Positions 29,293 through 38,715 of a stretch of 54,464 nucleotides of DNA are shown piece by piece; the stretch's first letter is position 1; each line of letters begins with the position of its first letter. The notes below the pieces were generated by a model that searched no databases, had not been told where the DNA came from, and was given only the letters and a program-made list of their open reading frames with translations. Position numbers and translations under genes: made by a program. Origin of the DNA: Chloroflexota bacterium (GTDB lineage: Bacteria > Chloroflexota > Dehalococcoidia > Lucifugimonadales > JADFKI01); the NCBI GenBank assembly GCA_009840355.1, contig VXNZ01000037.1, positions 1 to 54,464 on the forward strand, written 5' to 3'.

Positions 29293-30061
29293 GCCTACGG
29301 AGAACGTGGTCATCGTGGTGTCCAGCGACAATCCCGACGTGAAGGTGGAGCCGGCCAGCCTCACCTTTACCACGGACAACTAGCAGACGGCGCAGGCAGT
29401 AACGGTCAGCGTCAGCGAGGACGACGACCGGGTGGACGACTCGGCCGTCATCAGCCACGCGGCCAGCGGCGCCGACGAGTACGACGGCATCCCCGTGGAC
29501 TCCGTGGCCGTCAGCGTAGCCGACGACGACAGCGAGCGCGAGGTCCTGCGGGACTTCTACTTCTACACCGGCGGCAGCGACTGGACGAACAACACTAACT
29601 GGCTGAGCAACCGGTCCCTGGACCAGTGGCACGGCGTAACCGTCAACGGCCAGGGGCAGGTGACCCAGTTGGCGCTGGACGAGAACAACCTGGTCGGCAG
29701 CCTGCCCGCCGAACTGGGCAACCTGTCGAACCTCACCCGCCTTGCGCTGAATCGCAACAGCCTCACCGGGGCCATACCGTCGGGTCTGGGCAGCCTGTCC
29801 AACCTGAGCATCATCGGACTGGCGAGAAACAACCTGAGCGGATCGCTCCCGTCCGGGTTGGGTAGCCTGCCGCTCACCCGGCTGTCGCTGCACGACAACA
29901 CGGGCTTGAGCGGCGCGCTGCCGTCAGGGTTCGTGAACCTGGCGAACCTGCAACGGCTTGCCATCGCGAACACGGGCCTCTGCGCCCCGAACACCGAGGC
30001 GTTCAGCGACTGGCTGGACACGGTGTCCGACAAGCCGGGCGGAGTGCAGACCTGCGAATGA
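29240..30061 (+). pseudogene. Detached C-terminal part of surface protein C (Calx-beta-like unit plus LRR)
   Basis: In a frame different from the upstream one, translation from about 29240 gives REGDPATGYTVTLDV, then SSDNPDVKVEPASLTFTTDN. A TAG at 29381-29383 then stands where Trp or Gln is expected, and the frame continues QAVTVSVSEDDDR. Beyond 29432 it is open for 209 codons: the plant-type LRR cap (LRDFYFYTGGSDWTNNTNWL), about four LRRs (LTRLALNRNSLTGAIPSGLG pattern) and a Cys-bounded end (LCAPNTEAFSDWL). One frameshift and one amber codon separate it from the upstream 3.2-kb frame. I read the whole as one broken gene; an old deletion fusing two genes is the alternative. Confidence 0.7.
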
Positions 30062-30404
30062 CGGGGCTAGCCAGATAATCACGCGCCTAAGAGCGCAAAG
30101 GAGCAGGTAGTGGAGGGACCCTGCCTGCTCCGGCTAGTTCCTGGGGTGCAGCGCGGACAGTGTGGCGGGCGTTCCTAGAGCTAACTTCGATATGTCAGAA
30201 ATAGCCGTGGGAAATTACACTGTAGGTTCACCGTTCCGGCGCGGATTGGCTGCCCAGCACTTAAACGCAAGAGGACCCGCAGCAAGTAGTTCGGCAACCT
30301 GCTTCGGTACTTTCGCTTAGGCGCCAGAGGACCCAGCCTCTAGGTACAACGGCGGCCCGAGGGGCTGCAGTTCGGAATCTCCCTCGAAATGAGATCACAA
30401 GCCT

Positions 30405-30557
30405 GCCCCACATCGTCGAATGACGTTGAGGCCACCCCGGCTGGCCCTGGTCAACAGGCGCGCGACGCCCTGTGCCGGAGACTGGATGCATCTAAGTCCA
30501 CGGTGAGGCGCTCCCGCAGCGTTGCTATCTCAACTCTTGCCGGTCTTCTAGGTTAAT
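30405..30557 (-). pseudogene. Highly decayed sensor-regulator 5' fragment (copy 3)
   Basis: The DNA aligns with 25620-25805: the GAGGCC-CCCCGGCT-TGGTCAACAGGCGCGCG segment, then GAGGCGCTCCCGCAGCG, then the start region AACCTAGAAGAC. The ATG/TTG start and GGAGG are lost, and an internal deletion of about 50 bases plus stops abolish coding. It is a relic of the same cassette. Confidence 0.7.
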
Positions 30558-30584
30558 CGGCATCCCTCGTAAGTGATGAGGACA

Positions 30585-30613
30585 GTTATGCGGGAAGCTC
30601 AGGAATGTGATAA
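30585..30613 (-). promoter_or_regulatory. Sensor-type promoter (copy 3 of 3)
   Basis: On the minus strand, TTATCA (30608-30613) and CATAAC (30585-30590) are again 17 bases apart. They keep the spacing of the other two copies although the adjacent coding fragment is decayed. Confidence 0.5.
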
Positions 30614-30627
30614 GAAGTCACTTCCTA

Positions 30628-30828
30628 TCAATTTGTCAGAAGAGTCAGGTACCATACGAGGATTGTCGTAGCAATCAGAAATATCATCACCGACCTGGCA
30701 TAGCCGATGGCGACGATTCCGCCGAGCAGGTCTCTTGCGATGACTAGGAAAAACTTCAGGGTGTACAGATAGAGCAGTTCTCCCATGAGTTTGAACTGCT
30801 CTGCCACAAGTTTCAGCTCTTTGAGCAA
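30628..30828 (-). CDS. Small membrane protein, unknown
   Basis: This 66-residue frame contains an amphipathic start (LKELKLVAEQFKLMGELLYLY) and one strong C-terminal hydrophobic helix (SVMIFLIATTILVWYLTLL). I do not recognise it. The even amino-acid composition and hydrophobic helix make it plausible as a real gene. It could be expressed with the upstream tRNA-Ala, which is transcribed in the same direction 43 bases away. Confidence 0.45.
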   Translation of the reverse strand: MLKELKLVAEQFKLMGELLYLYTLKFFLVIARDLLGGIVAIGYARSVMIFLIATTILVWYLTLLTN

Positions 30829-30871
30829 GTCGTCGTTTCCCCGTCTACTATGCGGTTCATGTCCGTTCTGA

Positions 30872-30947
30872 TGGTGGAGCTGAGGGGACTCGAACCCCTT
30901 ACCTCTTCAATGCCATTGAAGCGCTCTCCCAGATGAGCTACAGCCCC
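30872..30947 (-). tRNA. tRNA-Ala (anticodon GGC)
   Basis: This 76-base cloverleaf has an acceptor arm GGGGCTG paired with CAGCTCC, D-arm GCTC...GAGC, anticodon stem CTTCA/TGAAG with loop ATGGCAT (anticodon GGC), T-arm GGGG-TTCGAGT-CCCC and an encoded 3' ACCA. All arms are complete. It reads alanine GCC/GCU codons. A dispersed repeat lies upstream of its 5' end. Confidence 0.97.
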
Positions 30948-31050
30948 ACCTGCGCTTGCAAGCCGTTGGGTCCGGCCCGCCAGAGGTAACGATAATATAG
31001 CAGACGATAATGCTGTAAGCAAGAAATTGGCGGCGCGGGCAAACGTCGAC

Positions 31051-31080
31051 ATACAGGATGGGCGGGATGGGCAAGATGAC
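31051..31080 (+). repeat. Dispersed CAGGATGGGC-type repeat
   Basis: Two to three degenerate units of CAGGATGGG/GGGATGGGCAAGA. Related units occur at 41278-41304, 43823-43857, 47483-47549 and 48249-48282, mostly between genes. Confidence 0.6.
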
Positions 31081-31208
31081 CGGATAGCGGCTCATCCTGC
31101 CTAATTCCTCGTGTTCCTCGGGCTGACGCGCATTTCCAATTGAAACGCTATAAGATAGATGGATTACGCGCGCATTACCGTTTCAGAATAATTACGAAGG
31201 AGAACGAT

Positions 31209-32306
31209 ATGAAAATTACTGATGCCTCTATGGAGATTTACCGCTGGGACAGGCCTGTGCCTATTCGCAATGGGATGTACACTTACCCGACCGTCGCGCT
31301 TAATCTTATCAAGATTGAGACGGACGCGGGCCTCACCGGGTACGGATATATGGGCGGCGAGCATGTTACCGACGAGATGACGATGGGCGTGTTCGACAAT
31401 ATGAAGCAGTTCGTCATCGGCAAGGACCCGTTCGACAACGAGCGTATTTGGGACGAGATGTGGCAGCCTAAGCTCGTCGGCAGACGCGGGGTGTCCACGC
31501 GAGCCATCAGCGGCATCGACATCGCGCTCTGGGACATCAAGGGCAAGGCGACCGGCACGCCCGTGCACAAGTTGCTCGGCGGCTTTACCGACCGCATACC
31601 CGTCTATATCGCGGGCGGATACTACGAAGAAGGGAAAGGTTTGCGCGAACTCGCAGCCGAGATGGAGACCGCCGTCGAGATGGGTTCGAACGCGGTGAAG
31701 ATGAAGATAGGCGGCGCTCCCATCAACGAAGATGTGGAGCGCATCCGCACGGTGCGCGAGGCTGTCGGACCTGATGTGAAGGTGCTGATGGACGCCAACT
31801 GCGCGTATCGCTACTATGAAGCAATTGAACTGGCGCGTAAGGCGGAACGCTACGATGTCTTCTGGTTCGAGGAGCCGGTGAACCCGGACGACTACGAAGG
31901 TCATCGGCTCATCAGCCGCTCAACATCCATCCCGGTTGCGACCGGCGAGAACGAGTACACGCGATACGGATTCCGCGACCTTATCAATAACCGCTGCGCC
32001 GCGATAATACAGCCGGATGCGCTGATAATGGGCGGCGTGAGCGAGTTCATGAAAGTCGCGGCATTGGCTTCCGCGCACGACCTACCCATCGCGCCGCATG
32101 GCAAGCAGGAAGTTCACATCCACCTGGTATCGGCGATACCGAACGGGCTGATACTGGAATACTATGCGGGCGCGTTCGACCCGATGCACGGCAAAGTCTT
32201 CGAAGAGCAACTCGAAGTCGCAGAGGGTCATGTGCAAGCGCCCGACCGCCCCGGCTTCGGCTTCACTCCTAACTTCGCAGCGCTGGCGCCGTATCGTGTG
32301 ATGTAG
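31209..32306 (+). CDS. Mandelate racemase/muconate-lactonizing (enolase superfamily) enzyme
   Basis: This 365-residue enzyme has the superfamily plan: an N-terminal capping domain, then a modified TIM barrel. Visible catalytic motifs are NAVKMKIGG (second-strand Lys pair), LMDANCAY (metal Asp), WFEEPV (metal Glu), ATGENEY (metal Glu), QPDALIMGG and PHGKQEVH. These fit the mandelate racemase or sugar-acid dehydratase subgroup that abstracts an alpha proton from a carboxylate with Mg2+ help. The start at 31209 has AAGGAGAA just upstream; the frame is open further but has no such site. Enolase-superfamily expansion is known in SAR202 Chloroflexi. The substrate is unknown; an acid-sugar dehydratase is as likely as a racemase. 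Confidence 0.9.
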   Translation: MKITDASMEIYRWDRPVPIRNGMYTYPTVALNLIKIETDAGLTGYGYMGGEHVTDEMTMGVFDNMKQFVIGKDPFDNERIWDEMWQPKLVGRRGVSTRAISGIDIALWDIKGKATGTPVHKLLGGFTDRIPVYIAGGYYEEGKGLRELAAEMETAVEMGSNAVKMKIGGAPINEDVERIRTVREAVGPDVKVLMDANCAYRYYEAIELARKAERYDVFWFEEPVNPDDYEGHRLISRSTSIPVATGENEYTRYGFRDLINNRCAAIIQPDALIMGGVSEFMKVAALASAHDLPIAPHGKQEVHIHLVSAIPNGLILEYYAGAFDPMHGKVFEEQLEVAEGHVQAPDRPGFGFTPNFAALAPYRVM

Positions 32307-32542
32307 AGAGACACTTATACAATCACCCAAGTATCTTGTCATTCCGAACGCCTGCGAGACGGCGATTTTCGGCAGCAAATGCCCTGTCTGTGCTACAATT
32401 GGATGTCGTTGATGTAGAGGAATTTGCCGTTTATCTCCCCGTTCTCCATTCCGCTTATGGGAACATCTTGGAGAGCAGTTATGATGGGCATGAATCGAAT
32501 TGACGATAGCCTTATGTCTAACAAGATGAAGTGCGGTTCTCA

Positions 32543-32950
32543 ATGACCACAAACGACGGACGAAGCGTGGAAGACTACACGGCGCAGGCGCTCAAGTTCC
32601 TGGCGCAGTCGGACGCTGAGTTCGACAGCGGAGACGATCGGCAAGGCGCGGAGAAGCTATATGGCGCGGCGACACAAGCCATCATAGCCGCGTCCAAGCA
32701 GCGCGGATGGGGATACCGCTCGCACCGAGCCAATAAGAACGCCACACAGCGGCTCGCAGCTGAGTACGACGACGAATCGCTTGTTTCAGGGTTCGGCATC
32801 GCCGAAAGGTTTCATGTTCACTTTCATCATGGCGACCTAGAAGACTATCAAATGGCTATTGACCGTCCCGTTGTCCGCAACTATGTCCAACGCATGGTTG
32901 ACCTCATCAACGATTACGAATTGAACGGACACAGCCGACCACAAGACTAG
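32543..32950 (+). CDS. PaREP1/HEPN-like domain protein
   Basis: The frame gives about 135 residues. It reads VEDYTAQALKFLAQSDAEFDSGDDRQGAEKLYGAATQAI and continues to AIDRPVVRNYVQRMVDLIND, a helical pattern like PaREP1 or HEPN-type small proteins. HEPN proteins are often nucleotide-binding or RNase partners of a MNT nucleotidyltransferase, but no partner is next to it and the RNase Rx4-6H motif is not obvious. The ATG at 32543 is used; a GTG at 32531 is possible, and no strong ribosome binding site was seen. The function is unknown. Confidence 0.6.
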   Translation: MTTNDGRSVEDYTAQALKFLAQSDAEFDSGDDRQGAEKLYGAATQAIIAASKQRGWGYRSHRANKNATQRLAAEYDDESLVSGFGIAERFHVHFHHGDLEDYQMAIDRPVVRNYVQRMVDLINDYELNGHSRPQD

Positions 32951-33023
32951 GCGATACCGCCAGCACTGACTTACCGAACAGCTGAAATACTGACACACCA
33001 AACACACACAGGAGCACCGCAAA

Positions 33024-33665
33024 ATGATGGATGTGCATTCCCTAAGCCTGTCGCAGCGTACTGTGACGGGCAAGAAGGTCAAGCAGCTGCGCAGGCAGGG
33101 CATATTGCCTGTGCATATGTACGGCAGCGGCATTGATGCTCAGTCGCTGCAAGGCACGGCCGGCGAACTTCGCCGCCTGTTGCCGCAAGTGGGCACGAAC
33201 GTCCCCGTGTCCATCGAGGTCGAAGGCTCTGACCAAGAGAATATCTGCTTCGTGCGCGAGGTGCAGCGACACCCCGTAACCGAAGACCTGCTGCATATCG
33301 ACTTTATGCGCGTGGATGTTACGCAGACCATCAGCGCGGAAGTGCCCATCACGCTCGTGGGCAGCGCGCCTGCTACTCAGCAAGGCGGCACGTTGCTGCA
33401 ATCGCTCACCAGCCTGCTTGTTGAGGCACTGCCGATGGACATACCCGTGTCCATCGAGGCGGACATCAGCGGCTTGGACGACTTCGACAAATCCATCGTC
33501 GTCAGCGATATCTCGGTCGGCGATAATGTTGCGATCCTCACCGATAGCGACGAGTTCGTTGCCAGAGTCGCCGCGCCACGCGTCGAAGCGGAAGACTTCG
33601 GCATTGACGAGCTCGAAGACGAAGAGATGGAAGAGGGTGAAGAAGACGAAGAAGTCGAAGAATAA
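33024..33665 (+). CDS. rplY: 50S ribosomal protein L25/general stress protein Ctc
   Basis: This 213-residue protein is the long (Ctc/TL5) form of L25, which binds 5S rRNA. The N-terminal domain (LSLSQRTVTGKKVKQLRRQGILPVHMYG) and HPVTEDLLHIDFMRVD segment are diagnostic. The C-terminal TL5-like domain follows (LPMDIPVSIEADISGLDDFDKSIVVSDI). The protein ends in a very acidic tail rich in Glu and Asp. CAGGAG lies about 9 bases before the first ATG; the second Met is equally possible. L25 is often next to pth, but here pth lies 10 kb away. Confidence 0.95.
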   Translation: MMDVHSLSLSQRTVTGKKVKQLRRQGILPVHMYGSGIDAQSLQGTAGELRRLLPQVGTNVPVSIEVEGSDQENICFVREVQRHPVTEDLLHIDFMRVDVTQTISAEVPITLVGSAPATQQGGTLLQSLTSLLVEALPMDIPVSIEADISGLDDFDKSIVVSDISVGDNVAILTDSDEFVARVAAPRVEAEDFGIDELEDEEMEEGEEDEEVEE

Positions 33666-33743
33666 CTCGAACCAGACCGATGGCACGGACGAGGGCGGCG
33701 CGCTGCGTCATCCTCGTCCGTAGCCTTCCTAGGCCGGCATTAC

Positions 33744-35003
33744 ATGATTGCAATCAGGCGTCCCGCCGTAACGCCGCGAACACAGGCGTTTTCGGCAGGT
33801 TTCCGGCGCACATTCGAGTCTCTCGGCAACTTCAACTTCGCGCTGCTCTGGGTGGGCATGCTTTTCCTGATGGCGGGCACGCAGATGCAGATGCTCGCGC
33901 AGGGCTACCTCGCCTACGAAATCACCGGCAGCGGCACCATACTCGGCATCATCAACCTGGGCATCGCCGTGCCGCTGCTCACGGTGCCGCTGTTCGGCGG
34001 CGCGCTCGCGGACAAGATCGACCGCAAACTTCTGATTCAGGGCGCGCAGCTTGTGGCGGCGCTGCTGGCGCTCGTGCTCGGCGTGATGATAGACACCGAG
34101 GTTATCGCGTGGCAGCACCTGATGATTTCGTCGATGGTGCAAGGCGCGCTGTTCTCGTTCATGATGCCCGCGCGACAGGCAATCATCCCGCAGCTCGTCG
34201 GGCAGAACCGCCTGACGAACGCGATGGCGCTGAACGCCGCGGGCATGAGCGCGATGTCCATGGCGGCGCCGGCCGGAGCGGGCTTCCTATACGACTGGGC
34301 AGGCGCGTGGAACCTGTACTATGTCATCGCCGCGCTCAGCTTCATCGCGGTCGTGCTGACGAGCCTCATCAACACGCCGCGCGATACCGCGCCTAAAAAG
34401 CAGACGGCGATGGTGCGCGACATTTGGGACGGTATAGCGTATATATCGCAGCGGCGGATTCTGGTCGTGCTTCTGATAGTCGGGCTGTTAACGACGATAT
34501 TGGCGATGCCGTTCCGCTTCATTCTGCCCGTGTTCGTGGTGGACATTTACAAGCAGCAAGCGGACTCGATGGGTCTGCTGACGGCTATAATGGGCTTCGG
34601 CGCGATGGCGGGCGCGATGTATGTCGCCGCCATCGGCAGGAAGAACCGCGGCATGCTTCTGATATTATCCAGCCTGCTGTCGGGCATCGGGTTGCTGCTG
34701 GTCGCAGCTATCCCGATATACTACGCCGCCACCGTCATAATGGTAATCCTGGGCATCGGAGACGCAGGGCGGATGTCGCTGAATCAGGCACTGCTAATCG
34801 AACTGTCCGACAACGAATATCGCGGCCGCGTGATGAGCATTTTCATGCTGAACTTCGGCTTCATGCCGCTAGGCACATTCCCGGCCGGCTTGATGATCGA
34901 CTATCTGGGCGGCCAAGCCGTAGTCGGTATGATGGGCATAGGATTAGTAGCCGTAACCGCCGGCATTTTCGTCACCCAAAAGCAACTGCGCGGTATAGCA
35001 TGA
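33744..35003 (+). CDS. MFS transporter (EntS-like exporter family)
   Basis: This 419-residue protein has about 11-12 hydrophobic helices. They begin near residue 30 (FALLWVGMLFLMAGTQMQMLAQGYLAYEITGS), the start pattern of the MFS_3/EntS group. The loop FGGALADKIDRKLLIQ between helices 2 and 3 is the MFS signature A. Members export siderophores or drugs by proton antiport. No siderophore genes are adjacent, so the substrate is open. It begins 79 bases after rplY; the ribosome binding site is weak. Confidence 0.88.
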   Translation: MIAIRRPAVTPRTQAFSAGFRRTFESLGNFNFALLWVGMLFLMAGTQMQMLAQGYLAYEITGSGTILGIINLGIAVPLLTVPLFGGALADKIDRKLLIQGAQLVAALLALVLGVMIDTEVIAWQHLMISSMVQGALFSFMMPARQAIIPQLVGQNRLTNAMALNAAGMSAMSMAAPAGAGFLYDWAGAWNLYYVIAALSFIAVVLTSLINTPRDTAPKKQTAMVRDIWDGIAYISQRRILVVLLIVGLLTTILAMPFRFILPVFVVDIYKQQADSMGLLTAIMGFGAMAGAMYVAAIGRKNRGMLLILSSLLSGIGLLLVAAIPIYYAATVIMVILGIGDAGRMSLNQALLIELSDNEYRGRVMSIFMLNFGFMPLGTFPAGLMIDYLGGQAVVGMMGIGLVAVTAGIFVTQKQLRGIA

Positions 35004-35061
35004 GTGGACTGACATCGATGGGCATGATGGAGAGGATAATGGGGTTGGACGGCGCCACAGG

Positions 35062-35241
35062 CTACGTGGATGCGGCGCGTTCATGGGCGTCGGTTTTCGC
35101 GGCTCGCTCTGCGTCCTTCCGCTCTCCTTCTTCCCATATCTCCACCGCCTCTGCGAATAGCGTGCGAACCTCTTCCTCCGTATCTCCGGCAACGATTATC
35201 CATGGTACGAATCGTTCAGGTAGTTTTGAGGAATAGGCGAT
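35062..35241 (-). pseudogene. Possible HicB-like antitoxin remnant
   Basis: A minus-strand frame with no start codon reads PERFVPWIIVAGDTEEEVRTLFAEAVEIWEEGERKDAERA. This resembles the HicB pattern of GDTEEEV followed by an amphipathic helix. A stop lies just upstream of the homology, and no HicA toxin gene is seen. It overlaps the first base pairs of the FAD oxidoreductase gene. Confidence 0.3.
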
Positions 35242-36637
35242 GCCGATAGTGAATGATGTTCACTCGCAGCTGAATGAGACGGAGATGCGGCGGGTAGTGA
35301 GGCCGGGGTCGGCTGCGGAGTTGCAGCGGGTGGTTGCTGCTGTGCGGGATGAAGGGGGCAGTCTCAGTGTTGCCGGCGGGCGGCATGCCATGGGCGGGCA
35401 GCAGTTCCTTGATGGCGGCACGCTGTTGGATATGCGCGGCTTGAATCGCATTATCTCTCTGGATTCCGAACGCGGATTGCTGCGTGTTGAAGCGGGCATC
35501 ATGTGGTCGGACCTCGTGAGCGGACTGCGCGATATGCAGCATGGGCAGCAACGGCGCTGGAGCATCGTGCAGAAGCAGACTGGCGCGGACAGGCTGAGCA
35601 TCGGCGGCGCGCTGGCGGCAAATGGACATGGTCGCGGGCTGACATACAAGCCCATCGTGCAGGATGTCGAGTCGTTCGATGTGGTGGACGCGGCCGGTGG
35701 CTTGCGCCATTGCAGCCGCGCGGAGAATGCCGAGCTGTTCAGTCTTGCCATCGGCGGCTATGGCCTGTTCGGCGTGATATACGAGGTTACGCTGCGGCTA
35801 CAGCTCGCCCACAGAGTGCGCCGCGTCGTGGAAATTACGACCATCGACAGGCTCGAATCGCTGTTCAGGCAGCGCATCGCGGACGGCTTCACATACGGCG
35901 ATTTCCAGTACAAGACGGACGAGACATCGCCGTGTTTCCTGCGCGACGGCGTGATGTCGTGCTACATTCCCATGCCGGAATATGATGCGCCGAAGCCGGA
36001 GTTGGACGCGCCGCAGCCGCTCAATATGCTCAGCGAACAGGATTGGCGCGGGCTACTGTATCTGTCGCACGCGGACAAGGCGCGCGCATTTGAGCAGTAC
36101 GCAGGCTTTTACATGAGCACGGACGGGCAGACATACGACAGCGACACATTCCAGCTGAGCCAGTACATAGACGACTATCACCGCGAGTTGGACGCCATCT
36201 TGAACTCGCCGGTGAAGGGCACCGAGACTATCACCGAGCTGTATGTTCCGCTGCCGTCTCTAGCGGACTTCATGGACGCCGCCGCGCGAGAATTGAACCG
36301 GCGCAAGGCGAATGTCATCTATGGCACGATACGGCTAATCGAGCGCGACGACGAGACATTTCTGAATTGGGCTAGGCGGCATTACGCCTGCGTCGTATTC
36401 AACCTGCATGTGGATCACACCGACGCGGGCATAGCGCAGACGGCGGACGCGCTGCGAGCGCTAATCGACCTAGCCACCGAGCGTGGCGGCAGCTACTTCC
36501 TGACATACAACAAGTTCGCTACGCAGCAGCAGCTTGCACGCTGCTACCCGCAGTTCCCGGAATTCTTGGCGAAGAAGAGGGAGTACGACCCGGACGGCGT
36601 GTTTTCAAGCGACTGGCTGCGGGCTTATTCGTTGTAA
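35240..36637 (+). CDS. FAD-binding oxidoreductase (PCMH/GlcD-like)
   Basis: This 465-residue flavoprotein has an N-terminal PCMH FAD-binding domain: [38 protein letters not shown], then [13 protein letters not shown] and the second FAD strand [14 protein letters not shown] and [18 protein letters not shown]. The His in GGRHAMGG is the position that holds FAD covalently in some members. The C-terminal half is a substrate domain ([16 protein letters not shown]-type end). Such enzymes oxidise alpha-hydroxy acids, sugars or alcohols. Its 3' end overlaps the convergent moaC by 13 bases. The substrate is unknown. Confidence 0.9.
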   Translation: MPIVNDVHSQLNETEMRRVVRPGSAAELQRVVAAVRDEGGSLSVAGGRHAMGGQQFLDGGTLLDMRGLNRIISLDSERGLLRVEAGIMWSDLVSGLRDMQHGQQRRWSIVQKQTGADRLSIGGALAANGHGRGLTYKPIVQDVESFDVVDAAGGLRHCSRAENAELFSLAIGGYGLFGVIYEVTLRLQLAHRVRRVVEITTIDRLESLFRQRIADGFTYGDFQYKTDETSPCFLRDGVMSCYIPMPEYDAPKPELDAPQPLNMLSEQDWRGLLYLSHADKARAFEQYAGFYMSTDGQTYDSDTFQLSQYIDDYHRELDAILNSPVKGTETITELYVPLPSLADFMDAAARELNRRKANVIYGTIRLIERDDETFLNWARRHYACVVFNLHVDHTDAGIAQTADALRALIDLATERGGSYFLTYNKFATQQQLARCYPQFPEFLAKKREYDPDGVFSSDWLRAYSL

Positions 36638-37107
36638 AAGTCGCCGCTCTGCCCACCGCTCTTTCTTATTAGGCGCACTGATTCGATTTGCATGGCGCGA
36701 TCTACTGCTTTGCACATGTCGTAGATGGTCAGGGCGGCTATGCTGACGGCGGTTAGCGCTTCCATTTCGACGCCCGTTTTGCCGGTGGTCTTAGCCTCGG
36801 CGGTGATGTTCACGGCGTTGGCGTCCGAGTCTAATTCAAAATCGACGGCGATGCGGCTGAGGGGAAGCGGGTGGCAGAGCGGGATGAGAGTCGATGTCTG
36901 CTTTGCGCCCATAATGCCCGCTATTCGGGCTACAGCAAGCACATCGCCCTTGTCGAAGGCGTTGTCGGCGACGAGGCGCAGCGTTTCAGGCCGCATCACC
37001 ACGCTGCCTGCAGCGATCGCGATGCGCTCGGTGTCCGGCTTGGCGCTCACATCAACCATACTCGCGTTGCCGCTTTGGTCAATGTGGGTTAGGCGTCGTT
37101 CGGTCAT
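36625..37107 (-). CDS. moaC: Cyclic pyranopterin monophosphate synthase accessory protein MoaC
   Basis: This 160-residue protein acts after MoaA in molybdenum cofactor synthesis and forms cyclic pyranopterin monophosphate. The family motifs are present: [39 protein letters not shown] and the [25 protein letters not shown] block. These include the conserved Lys, His and Asp residues of the active site. It lies 4 bases after rnhA and 498 bases after moaA, so the operon is moaA-rnhA-moaC. The stop overlaps the end of the convergent FAD oxidoreductase gene. Confidence 0.96.
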   Translation of the reverse strand: MTERRLTHIDQSGNASMVDVSAKPDTERIAIAAGSVVMRPETLRLVADNAFDKGDVLAVARIAGIMGAKQTSTLIPLCHPLPLSRIAVDFELDSDANAVNITAEAKTTGKTGVEMEALTAVSIAALTIYDMCKAVDRAMQIESVRLIRKSGGQSGDFYNE

Positions 37108-37111
37108 TGTC

Positions 37112-37585
37112 TTAACTCCCTGACTCGTAGCCCGTATCTATAGGCAAGACATCCCCGCGCGACGCGGCTACGGCTAGGGCATCGGCGCGCTCGTTGCCGG
37201 GGTTGCCGGCGTGCCCTTTTACCCATTGCAGGTTTACATCGTGCGTGTTCAACAAGTCCAGTAATTGCGCCCATAGGTCGGGGTTGAGCGCCCTTTCCCT
37301 CTTGTTGCGCTTCCAGCCATTCGCCTGCCAGCGTCGCGCCCAGCCCTTATTCACAGCGTCCACGATGTACTTGGAATCGCTGAATACGGTCACTTCGCAG
37401 GGACGCTTGAGCGCCTTCAATCCTTCGATGACGGCAAGCAACTCCATGCGGTTGTTTGTGGTCTTGCGAAATCCTCTGCTGAGTTCCTTGCTACTGTCGC
37501 CGTATTGCAGTACGGCGCCATAGCCGCCGGGCCCCGGATTGCCGGAGCATGCGCCGTCCGTATAGATGACAACTCTGTCTGACAT
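37112..37585 (-). CDS. rnhA: Ribonuclease HI
   Basis: This 157-residue protein degrades the RNA strand of RNA-DNA hybrids such as R-loops and primer RNA. The catalytic acidic residues lie in [46 protein letters not shown] and NERADALA, and the basic handle [11 protein letters not shown] is present. The start at 37585 gives normal E. coli-like length; the frame is open 123 bases further upstream but overlaps the end of moaA. It is inserted between moaA and moaC in the same direction, an unusual but tight placement. Confidence 0.95.
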   Translation of the reverse strand: MSDRVVIYTDGACSGNPGPGGYGAVLQYGDSSKELSRGFRKTTNNRMELLAVIEGLKALKRPCEVTVFSDSKYIVDAVNKGWARRWQANGWKRNKRERALNPDLWAQLLDLLNTHDVNLQWVKGHAGNPGNERADALAVAASRGDVLPIDTGYESGS

Positions 37586-37605
37586 AGAATCGCTGGATGT
37601 GACCA

Positions 37606-38664
37606 CTATCCGCCGATGTGGTACATCTCGACTTTCTTGCGGAGGGTTCTGAGTTCGTCGGTCATGGAGGAGCGCTCTTCGGAGTAGCGGTCGGTGCGGA
37701 CGCTCCATGTGCCACGAATGATGTTGGTGAGTTCGGCGTCATCCGCGCCATCACGCATGGGAGTTCGCAGGTCCGTGCCGTTGACGCCGAACAGGCATGT
37801 GAAGAGCGTGCCCTCGGGCGAAAGGCGCAGGCGAGTGCAATCTCCGCAGAAGGGTTGCGTTACTGAGGCAATTACGCCGATTTCGCCGCCGCCGTCCTTG
37901 TATCGGTAGCGATTGGCGACCTCGCCACGATAGTTGCGCTCTGCCGGTTCGAGCGGCATCTCGGCGTCTATGCGCGCGACAATCTCTTCTGCGGACACCA
38001 CATCGTCGAGACGCCAGCCATTGAGGTTGCCCACATCCATGTACTCAATGAAGCGCATGATGTGGCCATGCTCTCGGAAGTAGCGCGCCAGGTCCACCAA
38101 GGTGTGGTCATTGACTCCCTTTTGCACTACGGCGTTAACCTTGATGGGACGGAAGCCGGCGTCCTCTGCCGCGGCGATTCCTTCCAGTACGCGCGCCACA
38201 CCGAATCCGCGACCGTTCATCTCGCGGAATATCGCGTCATCCAGCGTGTCGAGGCTCACACTGAGCCGGTGCAAGCCCGCGTTGCGCAGCGCGGTCGCCT
38301 TTTGCGGCAGCAGGTAGGCGTTGGTGGTCATCGTCAGGTCGCCGATGCCATCGATGTTCGCCAGCATCGCAACGAGCTTCTCTATCTCGGCGCGCACGAG
38401 CGGTTCGCCGCCGGTCAGTCGCACCTTGACAACGCCAAGACTCACGAAGATTCGCGTCAGCCGCGCTATCTCCTCGAAACTCAGCAAGTCCGCGCGCGGC
38501 AGAAATTCGTAGCGTTCGCCGAATATCTCAGCCGGCATGCAGTATGTGCATCGAAAGTTGCATCGGTCGGTAACCGAGATCCGCAAATCGCGCAGGGGCC
38601 GCCGGAACTTGTCCAGCACGGCAATTGTCTGTGTGTCAGTATGGGTGTCAGTAATAGTGGTCAT
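37606..38664 (-). CDS. moaA: GTP 3',8-cyclase MoaA
   Basis: This 352-residue radical-SAM enzyme makes the first molybdenum cofactor intermediate from GTP. The N-terminal [4Fe-4S] motif uses Cys35, Cys39 and Cys42 (CNFRCTYC). The C-terminal cluster motif [19 protein letters not shown] and the terminal Gly-Gly (YHIGG) required for activity are present. Other family stretches are [11 protein letters not shown] and [17 protein letters not shown]. It heads the moaA-rnhA-moaC group and follows rdgB by 51 bases, so it may also be read from upstream. Confidence 0.96.
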   Translation of the reverse strand: MTTITDTHTDTQTIAVLDKFRRPLRDLRISVTDRCNFRCTYCMPAEIFGERYEFLPRADLLSFEEIARLTRIFVSLGVVKVRLTGGEPLVRAEIEKLVAMLANIDGIGDLTMTTNAYLLPQKATALRNAGLHRLSVSLDTLDDAIFREMNGRGFGVARVLEGIAAAEDAGFRPIKVNAVVQKGVNDHTLVDLARYFREHGHIMRFIEYMDVGNLNGWRLDDVVSAEEIVARIDAEMPLEPAERNYRGEVANRYRYKDGGGEIGVIASVTQPFCGDCTRLRLSPEGTLFTCLFGVNGTDLRTPMRDGADDAELTNIIRGTWSVRTDRYSEERSSMTDELRTLRKKVEMYHIGG

Positions 38665-38715
38665 AATGACATTATACCCTACGCCCGCAAGCCCGTCTTA
38701 TCCTGCGCATCCATG

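Larger units (their letters stand above)
30062..30627. other. Intergenic region with a decayed sensor-promoter copy
   Basis: Apart from the third sensor fragment (30405-30557) and its promoter (30585-30613), this 566-base stretch has no supported gene. No surface gene follows the third promoter, unlike the first two cassettes. Confidence 0.7.
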
